Shown in pieces: positions 22,263 through 33,499 of a DNA stretch of 64,000 bases. The notes under the pieces were generated by a model, which saw only the letters and a program-made list of their open reading frames with translations, was not told where the DNA came from and made no database searches. The stretch is taken from NCBI RefSeq assembly GCF_019925205.1, contig NC_083566.1, forward strand, positions 36,711,558 through 36,775,557. Reading direction: 5' to 3'. The DNA is from Metopolophium dirhodum (taxonomy: Eukaryota > Arthropoda > Insecta > Hemiptera > Aphididae). Both the position numbers and the translations under genes were made by a program. How positions within the stretch are numbered: the stretch's first letter is position 1; each line of letters opens with the position of its first letter.

Positions 22263-23150
22263 TACTTTGATATATATATATATATATATATATACATTTT
22301 TTAAATTTAATAAATATGTACCTAACTTACCTTTAAAGAGTATATTTATTTGTAAAATGCTTTGACAAATATGGAATATTTTTATAATTTAATGTTAGTA
22401 GGTAGATATATCTGTGTATGTTAGTGATGGTGGACATTTCTCCCCCGCCATAAAATGAGTTTACAGACAGTTTTCTTCCCCGGCAATTATTAAGATAGGA
22501 CGTAAGGTCCCAAGGAGTTATTATATTATATATTCACTTACAGACTGATACTAACGTTGTCAATGGACAGTTCAGTACCTATAGTATGTTACATAATTGA
22601 ACAATGTGTGTGCTTAATTATATATAATCACAAATATAAGCTACTTATGAGTCATGTTTTATCTAAGTATCTTCTTAACTCTAATATGCTCTTTGTTGGG
22701 GTATTTGAACATGGTCAATAAAGCGATCCTGAGCTTTAATTTATTATGAATAATGGTTTGACTACCAATGACAAAAATATATCTGAATTAATATGATTAC
22801 CGATTTAAGTGTATAAAGAGTTATGAAAATGCGTTGAAATAAAATATAAAAATCATTATTTAGCTCTAGTAAATTTAATTTATACCAATTATTTAAATTA
22901 AAACTATTAATGAATTTAGTAAACTTCAGAGAATTGTAGTTAATAAACTACCAAATCGATAAATGATAATTTGACTATTAACATTTTCAGAAACAAAAGT
23001 TTTACCAGAACCCATTGATAAACAAAATTGATGTTGCTGTTGATACAACTATGTGATTTATATTTTTAAATTGTAATAAAAGATTCCCAGTTAAAAATAA
23101 AGAAATATATCTTTTTTTTTTATATAAAATTCCATAATAGTTAAAGAAAA
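22263..23150. other. ZAD gene 3' region with (TA)n microsatellite
   Basis: A (TA)n tract lies at about 22270-22294. A possible terminal exon of the ZAD gene begins at 22991 after a TTTTCAG acceptor, and poly(A) signals AATAAA occur at 23075-23080 and about 23096-23101. No other gene is seen. Confidence 0.45.
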
Positions 23151-23289
23151 CCTCACCTACTTTCTACAATGACATAAGATACAGCCTGTATATAATGACA
23201 AGGAAAAAAATTTAAATAATAACAATAATAATATAATATAAATGTTTGGTCCAACTTCTTATTCCACCTCATTGATAATGCATTTCTCT

Positions 23290-24113
23290 TCATCCAAATT
23301 CATAAGTTCTTTTTATAAAGAACATGTTTAAAACTGATGGGTCCAAAGCCCATAAATTGGTGCAATCAATAGGCTGTGTAGCTTCATTTGGTGGTGGCAA
23401 TGAATTATAAGATGGAAGTACACAAGGTGGAAAACAAAATTTAATGTCAAGTCCCGGGGCAAATAATTTGTTATTAATAGTGTGCCATCATCTTCTATTT
23501 TCTCAATTCGAATCTGGACGAAGTGGCAAGACACAAGTCAACAAGAACAATATGTTTGAGTAACAGACGAAATTCAAATGGCTCTCCACTCATAGCTGAA
23601 ATAAAATAGACATTATAAATATAATTAACTTAGAAATTATCATAAAATATATTTTGGTAAATTACTTAGTAGAGTTGGCTTGATGACTTCATGAAGAACT
23701 TTATAAAATGTTAGTTTTTCGAACTCGAAATGGGATTGAAAACGGATGAGACCATTTTTGTTACCACGATTTGATGCATTCATACCAAACCCTATTGCAT
23801 CTTGTGTCACCACATTTGTTTGTCGATTTGAAGGCGATTGACTTGATACTACAGAACTAACTGGCTGATACCTAACCTAACCTGATAGCTGATAACTTCC
23901 CGATGTATTCTGATTTGTATTATCGCTCGCCAGAGTGTTTACAGGAATAGTATTTGCACAAAATATGCGGTTACTTTGTAAATTAATAATAAAATTATTA
24001 CTCTGAATCTTAATATTTTTTAGGTATAGCTTATATAAATTTTTTTCTTGAAGTTCTATTTTCTTTTCCCCAAACCGAGTGCATAAAGGATTTAATCTTT
24101 TTCTCATTTTCAT
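23290..24113 (-). pseudogene. PIAS-like PINIT-domain gene, broken
   Basis: Two exons can be read on the minus strand: 24113-23666 and 23595-23290, with a GT donor at 23665-23664, an AG acceptor, and matching phase. Exon 1 encodes a basic leader (KMRKRLNPLCTRFGEKKIEL), a polar stretch, and then LIRFQSHFEFEKLTFYKVLH followed by EVIKPTLL. This resembles the start of the PINIT domain of PIAS/Siz SUMO E3 ligases (…LPFYDVLDVLIKP…). After the junction come EPFEFRLLLKHIVLVD and, in shifted frames, FVQIRIEKIEDDG and FAPGLDIKFCFPPCVLPSYN, then NSLPPPNEATQPID, like the end of PINIT. Damage: an in-frame TAG at 23877-23879 within a repeated GTTAG, a stop at 23495-23497, and at least two frameshifts. The SP-RING and SAP domains are absent. 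It is probably a dead paralogue of a PIAS gene; the assignment rests on pattern memory. Confidence 0.5.
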
Positions 24114-24439
24114 GTTTTTTTTTTCCTTTTAATAGATCGTTCTCCCAGCTTGTTCAATCCTATCTTTACGCAGGTACTGTATACGCCTTATTTTAGTTAT
24201 AAGTTTTCATATATATTTTGCCCAACCCCCTAATATTTATAGGTCAGTAGACATTTTATCCTTATCTTCCAGATGTGAACTAGCTTATATAACTTTTATT
24301 TTCAAGTTAATTAATAGTACCTATAATTAGTATCAATGATGCTCTTAATCTACTTAAAGGATGTCACACCCGAAAATTTGTTTGGTGTAGGAACTTTAAA
24401 ACAAATAACAGTAGATACATGACATTTTGACTGAATGTT

Positions 24440-24562
24440 CATACTAACATTTTCTAAATGATATATCATTGAATTCAAATTTAATACCATCCATTACAGT
24501 GAAACCTCTTGTAACCTACTGTACAGCAGAGCGATACCTTCTTGCCCACCTTTTTGGCGTTG
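24440..24562 (+). repeat. Dispersed-repeat tail module, diverged
   Basis: It runs from about GATATATCATTGAATTCAAA to GCGATACCTTCTTGCCCACC, and is preceded by a fragment of the head-side sequence (GACATTTTGACTGAATGTTC). Confidence 0.7.
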
Positions 24563-24743
24563 AATCTGATGGTACAAACTGCAAACCATATTATGTATAG
24601 AAGCATGAGTGTAACTTGGGCAATTTTTATGGGGGGGGGACACACTTTATTTTATGTCAATATACCGTATACTTAAAGATATTTGGAGACTAAATATACT
24701 TAAGACCCCAGCAAATGTGTCATTTTTTAGGAGTTGTGTTTAG

Positions 24744-25380
24744 GCTAGGGTGACCATAAAAATAAAATAAAAATATGGGACACTTAAGTTACTTAACTAA
24801 ATATATTAATATAAAAAAAAATTAAATGTATGCTGTATAATAGTTTTTAAATACAAATAAAATATTAATATATGTACACAAAAATCAAAAAAAAAATTAT
24901 TTTGATGTCGATGGTAGGTAAATTTCCTCTTTTGATGTTTTTGTGTACTTTTGTGCTGAACTGATTTCATTGAGTAACTTAGTTTCTTTAAATAGAATAT
25001 TATAAAACTCATTACAAGATAAGTTTTTAAAATGTGTTTTTACAATTATAATTGATTTGATAATTTCAACCAAAAAACGATTTTTTTCATCTGTCCACAA
25101 CACATTAATGGTTGAAAAAATCCGTTCTACTGCAGCATTTGTACCCGGCATTGCCAAAGAATATTCTACAATTTTTGATATGTTAGTTGTATCAATGTGC
25201 TAATAATAGCTTTAGTGTATTCAAATATTTCACACCACTTAACTTCTACTTTAGCTGAATTTTTTTGTCATTCATAAATTCGCGATTTAAAAATTTGTTC
25301 TACATGGCTGAATTCATCAAATAAATTATCTTCATCCAATTTTAAGTTAGAATTTTTTTGGTTGTTTTCCATAAGACTGA
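24744..25380 (-). mobile_element. hAT element remnant with CTAGGGTGACC end
   Basis: The left edge TAGGGTGACCATAA resembles the widespread hAT terminus CAGGGTGACCA. A decayed hAT transposase C-terminus follows on the minus strand (24897-25372). The other terminus and the target duplication were not found, so the right boundary is only where coding similarity ends. Confidence 0.5.
24897..25372 (-). pseudogene. hAT transposase C-terminal part, decayed
   Basis: From 25157 down to 24897 the frame encodes AMPGTNAAVERIFSTINVLW followed by TDEKNRFLVEIIKSIIIVK, the hAT dimerisation core (S/T-N-A-x-V-E-R-I-F-S … W-T-D-E-R-N-R). Upstream in other frames are MENNQKNSNLKLDEDNLFDE, then HVEQIFKSRIYE followed by a TGA where a Trp (WQKNSAK) is expected, then KVEVKWCEIFEYTKA. 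There is at least one frameshift near 25200 and one nonsense codon. It lies within the remnant at 24744. The catalytic core is absent. Confidence 0.7.
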
Positions 25381-25549
25381 GCATCATATATGATACTCAG
25401 CCCGATTTCAAAAACTACTGAGTGCACATATGATACTCAATGCGTTTGTGGCAAGATCAGTGAAATTGGTAGGGCAGTCAACTTGTTGAACTTCACAAAA
25501 ATGTTAACAATATTTTTCACTCAAAAATTCCCTAAAAATCAAATTTTTT

Positions 25550-26745
25550 TATAATTTTTGTCCGCAATCACCTTTTGGGATAGTAAAATGCTTCAGTTTT
25601 CTTCAACAGCATCTTTTCTAGTAGGAAAATAAATCTAGTTGAGACTTGGGGTTCAAAAGAAATTGATATTGTTTTTACAATAACGGGAATTTTTACCCAA
25701 AATCGGTTTTTGACAAAATATTGGGTTATTGGTGTAACTTTAAAACAAATGACCGTTGATACATGAAATTATGACTGAATTTTCATATTAGCATTATCTA
25801 AATGGAATAGGTACTATAAAAGTTCTAGCATATAGATTATAAGATTGTTGTTCTGAGAAATTTAAAAGAAAATTTGATAAAAATAAAAAAAGTCATTTGC
25901 ATTAATTAATCCAAAATTAATTTTTTTTTTATCGTGAGATTTTTTTCGTCATAACTGTGAAAGGTAACTGGGGAAACATTTTTCACAGGTAAATGTTCAC
26001 ATTAGTTAAGTGATATATTATATAAGCAATTTATGAAAATGTTAAGTATCTACGATTGCCTATTCGTTTATTAATTACAATAAAATATCCAAAATCGATT
26101 TAGGAGAAATAGTTAATTTAAGATAAAGTTATTAATATCCAATTACAAAAAAATTGAATTTCCAATGTTTATAAAAAATTAATGTGTTTTTTCGGTAAAC
26201 TTTTTTTTGTTATAGGTAGAAAAGCTTATGAGGAATATATCGTAGATATAAAAAGGAAATTTTTTTTATGAATTTCTAACACAAGATAATTATGCTATTC
26301 TTGACTTTTATGAATTTCATCAACATTTTACTTTAAAATAATAAAAAAATTATTGTGATAATGAATTTTTGTTATTTTTTAATAATACGAACAACTTATG
26401 AGCAACTTGTATTCAATTTTCCAACTTTTTGACCAAGCGAAAATATAAAACATATAGGTAAAGAAGAAAAAACAACATACAATCAAAAATGTCATAATAT
26501 TATTTCTAAAATAGTTGACTAAGTATAAAAAAATTTAGTGAACATTTCAAGTATCTACGGTTATTTGTTTTTGAGTTACCTAAACAAAAAAAAAACAATA
26601 TACATTTGGTTGAAAACTGGTTTAGTGTAAAAATTCCAGTTTTTCTTTAATTTTTTTTCTTTTTCCCGATTATTCTTAAGAAAAGTGTTAGGAATTATCA
26701 ATTTTACCTCTCAAAATTACTAACTCACTACCTACATCTATTTTG
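25550..26745 (+). repeat. Old dispersed-repeat fragments
   Basis: Diverged pieces of the ~1.47-kb family are recognisable at 25555-25800 (TGGGATAGTAAAATGCTTCA, GGGAATTTTTACCCAAAATC) and again across about 26000-26740 with internal modules in varying orientation. No gene is supported here. Confidence 0.5.
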
Positions 26746-27602
26746 AAATTATATTATTTAGTTTTAAGACAAATCAGTATAATACAATGAAAATAATAAT
26801 ATTCTAATTATTGATATATACTTTTACAGATCTAAGATTTTATAATTATTATTTATTATTTATAACTACTTTTCATTACAATTAGATCAAATATTTAAAT
26901 ATCTATTAGAATTTATATCCTCTGATAACGATGAATTCATAACGTTTGAATAAGATCTTGAATAATAATAAAGAGCAGTTGAACAGGTTCTGGCGCACTC
27001 TCCGTCCTTAAGTACAAAGCATTGCATTTTTGGTATAAGTTCTGACTTGAGATCTGTGTATTTTGATCCAGGTGACACTTGTTCTGTATCAAACTGTCCA
27101 GCTATGGCATTTGGTACTAAGCAACATGTAATTTTTTGATTACCTAACTTGCTGTGACGCTGATCTTTGCAAGTTCCGACCTAAAACAAAGAATTATATC
27201 CTGGTTTAATACAATGTTAAGTAATATCTAAAGTAAACATTTAAAAAAAATAAACAGAAATTATGTACTCTATATTTTACTATTTTTTCATCACTATGTA
27301 ATAAATGTAAATGAAACTTTGTCGATGATTGACAAAAAAAAAGCACATATTTTACATTTATAAACTTTTAGATTATCACTCCTTATCCTAATTCTAGCAT
27401 AAAGTAATCTTATGTGTTTACACAATGCAGCCTAAAATGTATCATGTGTTATAAAAATAATAAATATTACAGTATTTTAATTAATTACTCTTTGATTGAA
27501 TGCTTTTGTACAGGCAGAACAAGCATATGGCCTTTTGCCAGTGTGAATACATTCATGTTTTTTAAGTGTACTGCAATCAGCAAACGATTTGTTACAATAA
27601 TT

Positions 27603-27605
27603 TCA
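27603..27605 (-). other. In-frame TGA at a zinc-ligand cysteine
   Basis: In exon 6 of the zinc-finger gene the codons read F-N-TGA-N-Y-C-N-K-S-F. The spacing TGA-x2-C-x12-H-x3-H is exactly that of a C2H2 finger, so the TGA replaces TGT or TGC by one base. The frame after it stays finger-like to the end of the exon. Confidence 0.85.
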
Positions 27606-27719
27606 ATTAAAAAGCTGTTCTAGTGTGTGTAAACTTGAGTGTATTTTTTGAAATGATTTATTTTTGAACACCTAAATAAAAGTAAAAATTTTATATATAC
27701 TATTTCACTTTATACCACA

Positions 27720-28960
27720 TATTAATTTATTTATTTAATACACTTTATTTTGCAAAGATCAAAGTATTAAAAAAAAACGACTGTATAAATATTATTAAAT
27801 AAATTACCTACATTAGAAAAATACAATTAGGTATTGGCTTTTCACTACAATAAAATACAGTCTACAGGTTGTATGTAGGTACCAATTAATTTAGTACAAT
27901 TTCAAAATATTATATTAATTTAAGGGTTTATGAATGGAAGGCCTTTAAATTATCATAACAAGATATAATGAAAAAAAATAAGACAAAGGTACACACAATT
28001 TAATAAATTGACCAACCAAGGTCATTCAACATTTCAAACTCATAATGTGTTAAGGAAACTCTAAGAAAAATCAAGTTATAGAGAAGTTTATAGATCGACC
28101 TATATTTTTTATTCATTGTGACTCAGTTATTTATTTTTATTTTTTATTTAAATTAATATCGAAAAATTACTGGGCCTCACTGAGAAAAACTCGTGTGGGG
28201 GCCCAGGGTTATCTTAGATTACAAATAATTCTTATTGTTTTAGGTACATATTACATTTTTTAAAAGACAAATAAGGAGTTTTCCATAAATAAATCACATA
28301 AATAATTTCAGTAATATTATGATTGTTAATTACAGTTTTATACAGTAATATAAAATAAGTAATACATTATACTCTGTACTTAAGATAAACAACTAAATAA
28401 ATTGAATCTTAAGTTGTTTCCTGAGAAAATTGAAAATGAGTGAGGATGCAACTCATTTATTAAAACTTTGGTGCCATATTTAAGTTTTTACATTTTGTGA
28501 TGACAAAATGGCAAGTGTCAGTAAAAATATAAATTTCCCAGGCCGAATATTTGCCCCAGTCCGCCCCGGCTAACGGTAAAACAAATTACTTTGAAAGCAA
28601 TAATATCATAAAATATGTTTAGTAATGGAACAGGGCAGCTTCGCTCAGAATTGATTTTCGTATACAATGGTTTTATACAATTGAATTTATATTTAACACA
28701 TCCATAACAGCAATACCCCTAGACATCTATTGGACAGTAGAGCGGTACCCACTTCCCCTACTTTTTGTCTTCAGTTTATTTATTTAAATCAAATAACATA
28801 ATTGTACAATTTTTTATGTATTTTATAATGCTAAATGCTAATAATACTACAAGCACTACACATTTATCACTAATTTGAATCTACAAATAAATAGAAAATA
28901 TTGTCCAGTGCTCCAACCTGAGTAAATTACCACGGTCTGGCTCTGAAGTATAATTAATAT
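27720..28960. other. Zinc-finger gene intron 5 with repeat debris
   Basis: This intron sequence is AT-rich. A diverged tail of the dispersed repeat lies at about 28590-28770 (GCTTCGCTCAGAATTGATTT to AGCGGTACCCACTTCCCCTAC). A short GC-richer block at 28170-28210 (GTGGGGGCCCAGGG) and 28535-28575 has no assigned identity. Confidence 0.5.
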
Positions 28961-29738
28961 AAATATATAATTCAAGAGAGAAGAGACAATTATTGAATAC
29001 TCACTTTGTCACAACTATCACAAGGAAACATTTTTATAGTTGAGGAATTTTGTGAAACACTAATAGTATTCACATGACTGGCTTTGTGATTAATAAGTGC
29101 TTGTTTATCAGCTACTTCTTCATCTAATATGTCACAAGTTACTTCTTTATCATTTTTATTTACATTATCATTAGAGGTGTCATGAATTATTAAATCTTTT
29201 TGAAGAACTTTATCGTCATTGCTTAGGTTTCTACAAAGTCTACATATATATTCAGTTAATGAATCACTATGTAATTGAGACCTGTCAAGATCAGACACCT
29301 CATCTGTAACTCCAAATTTTCGATCACAAACTGAACATTTTGATTTCTAAACAATTAATAGATTAAGATGTTTAATTATTATCCATGTACCTTCTAAGTA
29401 TTTTTATAAATTACATTTAATTGTTAAAATAATAAATAGGTGATAAAATACATACTTTTGGAAAACTTGTAACAGTCAAATGTTGCTTGGTGTGCATTTC
29501 TAACTCTGGCAGAGAATTTAATAACAACCCACTATCAATACACTTATTTGTTTCTTCTTCAATGTTTCCAAGTTCTATATTTATATGCCACCTAAATATA
29601 AACAAAATTAAAACCAACTATTCAAATTGTACATTAAGTAAATATATTTCTCCCATATTAATTGAAATTGAGAGTTATAAAAATCATAATATGTATAATA
29701 TTACATATTCATTATTTAAGACGTGTATAAATGGTTTT

Positions 29739-31210
29739 TTAGATTCTGAGTGAAGCGATGAATGTATTGATTTTACAATGATGTGTGTTTTTTTTTTTTA
29801 ATTTTTAATTTTTTAATTTTTTTTATTTTTGTGTCTGTCATCAACTTTTAGGACAGAAAAAGTGCATGGATTTTCTTCAATCGTATTTTTTATGATAGGA
29901 AAGTGAATCTAGTTGGTACTTTAGGGGGTCAAAAGTAAAAATTTCCCAGTAGTTTTCACAAGCGACGTGAAAAACAAAAGAAAAATTAAGAAAAAATGGG
30001 AATTCTTACGCAAAATCTGTTTTTGAGAAAATCGATTTTGGTTTTTGGTGTGACTCGAAAACAAATGACCTAGGGACATGAAATTTTGACTGAATGTTTA
30101 TATTAGCATTTTCTAAACACCATAACATTTTGAAAATATTTTGACTTATTTTAAGCTGTTTACGGACATTTTCAGTTTCCATTTTTTTCAGTTTTTTTTT
30201 ATATAAATATCAATAAAATTTTATCTGTTGGGTAAAAAAGCTTGAAAATTTAATAGAAGGCTTCTAGGTTATTGTTTCAAAGGCAGATGAAAAAAATTAA
30301 AAATCCTTAGTCACAGTTTTCTTTATAAGCATTTAAAGTTAAATTTTTAAAAAATACGGAAAAATCACGAAAATTAGCAAATTATTTTGAGTTGAGAATT
30401 CATAAAAACTTTTCTTTTTAAATCTAAGATTTGAAAATGTAATATAAGATTACTCATAAGTTTGTCTACCTTTATCAAAAAAAAAAAATGTCTTCAAGAA
30501 ACTTAAATTTAATTTTTATGAGCGTCTGAAATTTATATTTTTACAACATTTGATATTCACTCGATTTCTCATGTAACAATTTTCTTATTTTATTGTAATT
30601 AAAAAACGAATGTCTGTATATACTTGAAAATTTCACTGAATGTTTGTATTAGCATTTTCTATATACCATAAAATTTACAAAATATTTTGACTCTTTTTGA
30701 GCTGTTTACAGACATTGTCAGTTTTCAATTTTTTTAGTTTTTTTTCTATAAATATTAATTAAATTTTATTTGTTAGGTAAAAAAGCGTGAAAATTTAATA
30801 TAATGCTCCTGATATATCGTTCTAATAGCAATTGAAAAATATTAAAAATACATAATCACAATTTTTTTTATGAACATTTAAAGTTCAAATTTTGACAACA
30901 TTTATCAAATTTATAATTTATTAATTATTTTGTAGTTAAAAATGTATAAAATGTTTAACTTTTATGGCTAAGGATTGAAAATTTAAAACAAGGCTCCACG
31001 TAAATAGGTTATATATAAATTACTTTATTCACAATAATATCATCAAATATACTTGGTAATATCATAGGCTGACTGACCGTTTTCGCTCAGAATCGTTTTT
31101 CTTATACAATGATATTATATCATTGAATTCAAATTTAACACCATCCATTACAGTGACCCACTTGTAACCTACTGTACAGCAGAGCGACATCCACTTATCC
31201 ACCTTTTTTA
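29739..31210 (+). repeat. Dispersed ~1.47-kb repeat, full copy inside an intron
   Basis: This near-full copy (head GATTCTGAGTGAAGCGATGA, tail GCGACATCCACTTATCCACC) lies in intron 3 of the minus-strand zinc-finger gene, between exons 3 and 4, in opposite orientation to the gene. It makes up most of that 1.8-kb intron. The exon junction it separates falls inside one zinc finger, so correct removal is needed for that finger to fold. Confidence 0.92.
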
Positions 31211-32544
31211 AATTATTATTTAAGTTATTACATTTTCTCTAAGATGTCTATAGGTATAATATTATATTCTATAATAATATTATTATCTAATATTTATGAA
31301 AATACTTTTGTAAGGTATTAAATATAAAATATCACCAAACATAAATAACAAAAAATATATTTCACGTTTTATTTACTTTTTAGTTTAATTTAAAATTAAA
31401 AATATTAATAACTGAATTGTTTACCTTTGATGACGCTTAAAAAAATCAAATCTGTTATAAACTGCTTCGCATGAATCACAAAAGTAAGAAGAGACGTTAT
31501 TGAATTTAGAATTGGCCAATATTGTAAGTTCATAAGTATCTGAATTTGAATTTTGTGTACAAGCAATATTTACACCATCATGATTGTGACGAAGACGAGC
31601 ATGCTTAAGTAGTACATTTTTATATGTAAATGACACTCCACATGGGTTACATGTATGTGGTTTTGAGTAAAGTTTTAAAGCCATTAAAGGATCTTTTATT
31701 TTGTTGCGACTTTTTCTACGGCCATTGCCTTTTTTAGTATTTGGTTCCTGATATATGTCACCTTTATTTTCAGAACCTTTACCATTTGTAACACTCAGAC
31801 TATGTATTGGAACTGTGAACTGTGAACTATCTGATACATTATTAGGATCTATTTGTATTTTCATGTGTTTGGTTGAATCACATTTTTGGTGATAACGATT
31901 ACTGCATAATACACAACAGAATGAATGATCAGTATTATTGGTAAGCATATGGTTTATAACATGTGATTTTTGGTTAAATCTAGAAAGATCATATGAAGCT
32001 CCTTCTCCTTCAGGTATTGGTATGTCAACATCAACAGTTGATGACATATATTCAACTTCTGTTTCTAATATGCTAAAACAAAATAAATATTTAAATAAAA
32101 TATGTTCCTTGATTATATGGGTTCAGTTCAACATTATAATATAATTGTTTTGAAACCACAGAATTCAGACAAAAATGACTCATAAACATTTAATCAAACA
32201 ATAAGGCTACAGTTTACATTGGCAGCTATAGTTATAACTTATAAAATAATAATCAACTTAACCTCCTAATAAAGAATTAACACTGTGCGGTGGAACAATA
32301 TTGTAAAAAAGGACTCAATTATAAAATGTTTGATCAAGGTCCAAGGATGACCGTACTAAAAGTTTTGGAATCTTATTGAGGTAAATAAAGTCACACCAGT
32401 CTTGGAATAGCTTACGTTTTTCTTCAGATCGAACCAACTATATGATCTAGCTACAAAACGAACTTCTTCAAGGTAGGAAAAATGGGGAACAAGATCAAAA
32501 AAATATTTATATATTTATCAAATATGTAAAAAGCATTCCCGTTA

Positions 32545-32640
32545 TTATTAATTCAAAATCTAATAAACTACCCCCTGTTCAATTTGATGTCTACTATCAA
32601 AATGTCAGGGGCTTAAATACTAAGGGTGTCAATACAATTG
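32545..32640 (+). pseudogene. LINE (non-LTR) endonuclease start, fragment
   Basis: The frame reads QFDVYYQNVRGLNTKG, the classic opening of the apurinic-type endonuclease domain of Jockey-like non-LTR retrotransposons (YYQNVRGLRTK). The sequence is lost on both sides within about 100 bp. It lies in intron 2 of the zinc-finger gene, on the opposite strand. Confidence 0.65.
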
Positions 32641-33499
32641 ATAATATTTATACAGTTTAAAAATTAAAGTTAGTGGTGTAAAATGAGAAAGGGTGTGATA
32701 AAGTTACTTTTTCTGAAATAATTTTATAAATTGTCTGCATATGTAGTCATATCCTTATAAAGCCAGTAAATTTATATGACGTACTAACACTCGTCATAGG
32801 GAAATAGGTTACCTATCTCACATATAACTACTGGTCAAAAACTAGTCAATCGACAATCAGTCATCAGCAGCAGGCTAGTCATTGCTTAAGCTCAAACAGA
32901 GCATACTCATTTTAAATTTGAATAATAACTCACGTGTCAAAATCAGTAGAGTAGTTCATGTCCAAACTTTGAATGTATATACCTTGCTCGGGGCATTCTT
33001 CAGTAACAACTTCTTCTTGAACTTCAAAAGAATCTCGTAAATTAATCATTTGTCGGAATTCTTCATCACTAAACTCAAATAAATCGGTAGGGTCAAAAGG
33101 CTCTTGGTTGATTTGCTGTCCTTGGTCCATTTTCTATAAATTTAGATGCAAATTTAAAATATGGTAGTCACAATGTGATTAGTGTTGGATTTTTAAACCA
33201 CTATGATACATTGATATAGGTACCTTATAATTACTACTGAAGGAAGGTACTGATAATCTGTCAGCTGAGTATAGTAACACATCTTCATATGGCACAGATT
33301 CCTTGACCGCTTTAGTCATATTATTGAATTCATTTTTGTATGTATCACTGTTGGTGAATTTTTTGGACCCAATGGTTTGTCCCGTACAATTGTCAAACAA
33401 TAAAGCGTCATCAATATCGTCAGGACTGAAATTCTCGGTTCTGAGAATAAATTCAACAACATTGTCCAGACAAGAAATATTCTCCATTCTATGTAGAAT

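Larger units (their letters stand above)
26887..33487 (-). pseudogene. C2H2 zinc-finger protein gene, 7 exons, one in-frame TGA
   Basis: Exons (minus): 33487-33224, 33133-32934, 32072-31425, 29591-29456, 29346-29005, 27671-27489, 27180-26887. All have GT/AG borders and compatible phases; total 2067 nt. Exons 1-2 are acidic (PTDLFEFSDEEFRQMINLRD). Exon 3 has a complete finger (HTCNPCGVSF…LLKHARLRH) and a basic RRKSRNKIK. The finger YFCDSCEAVYNRFDFFKRHQ is completed by RWH from exon 4. Exon 5 ends in FPCDSCDK, completed by VFKNKSFQKIHSSLH of exon 6. The next finger reads (stop)NYCNKSFADCSTLKKH then a canonical HTGKRPY linker. The stop (TGA, 27603-27605, codon 553) sits exactly where the first zinc-binding Cys belongs. 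The last finger (ACSACTKAFNQR) lacks its first His after the exon 6-7 junction. It is a probable nuclear DNA-binding protein; truncated at 552 residues unless the TGA is a sequencing error or is read through. Confidence 0.75.

Noticed and set aside
27603..27605. Selenocysteine codon in a zinc finger
   Set aside because: The position fits a Cys-to-Sec swap, but no SECIS structure was identified and selenoprotein zinc fingers are not an established class; a point mutation or error is more likely.
29709..31226. ATTATTTAAG on both sides of the 29739 repeat as a target duplication
   Set aside because: The left copy lies about 20 bp away from the repeat border, so it is probably chance in AT-rich DNA.
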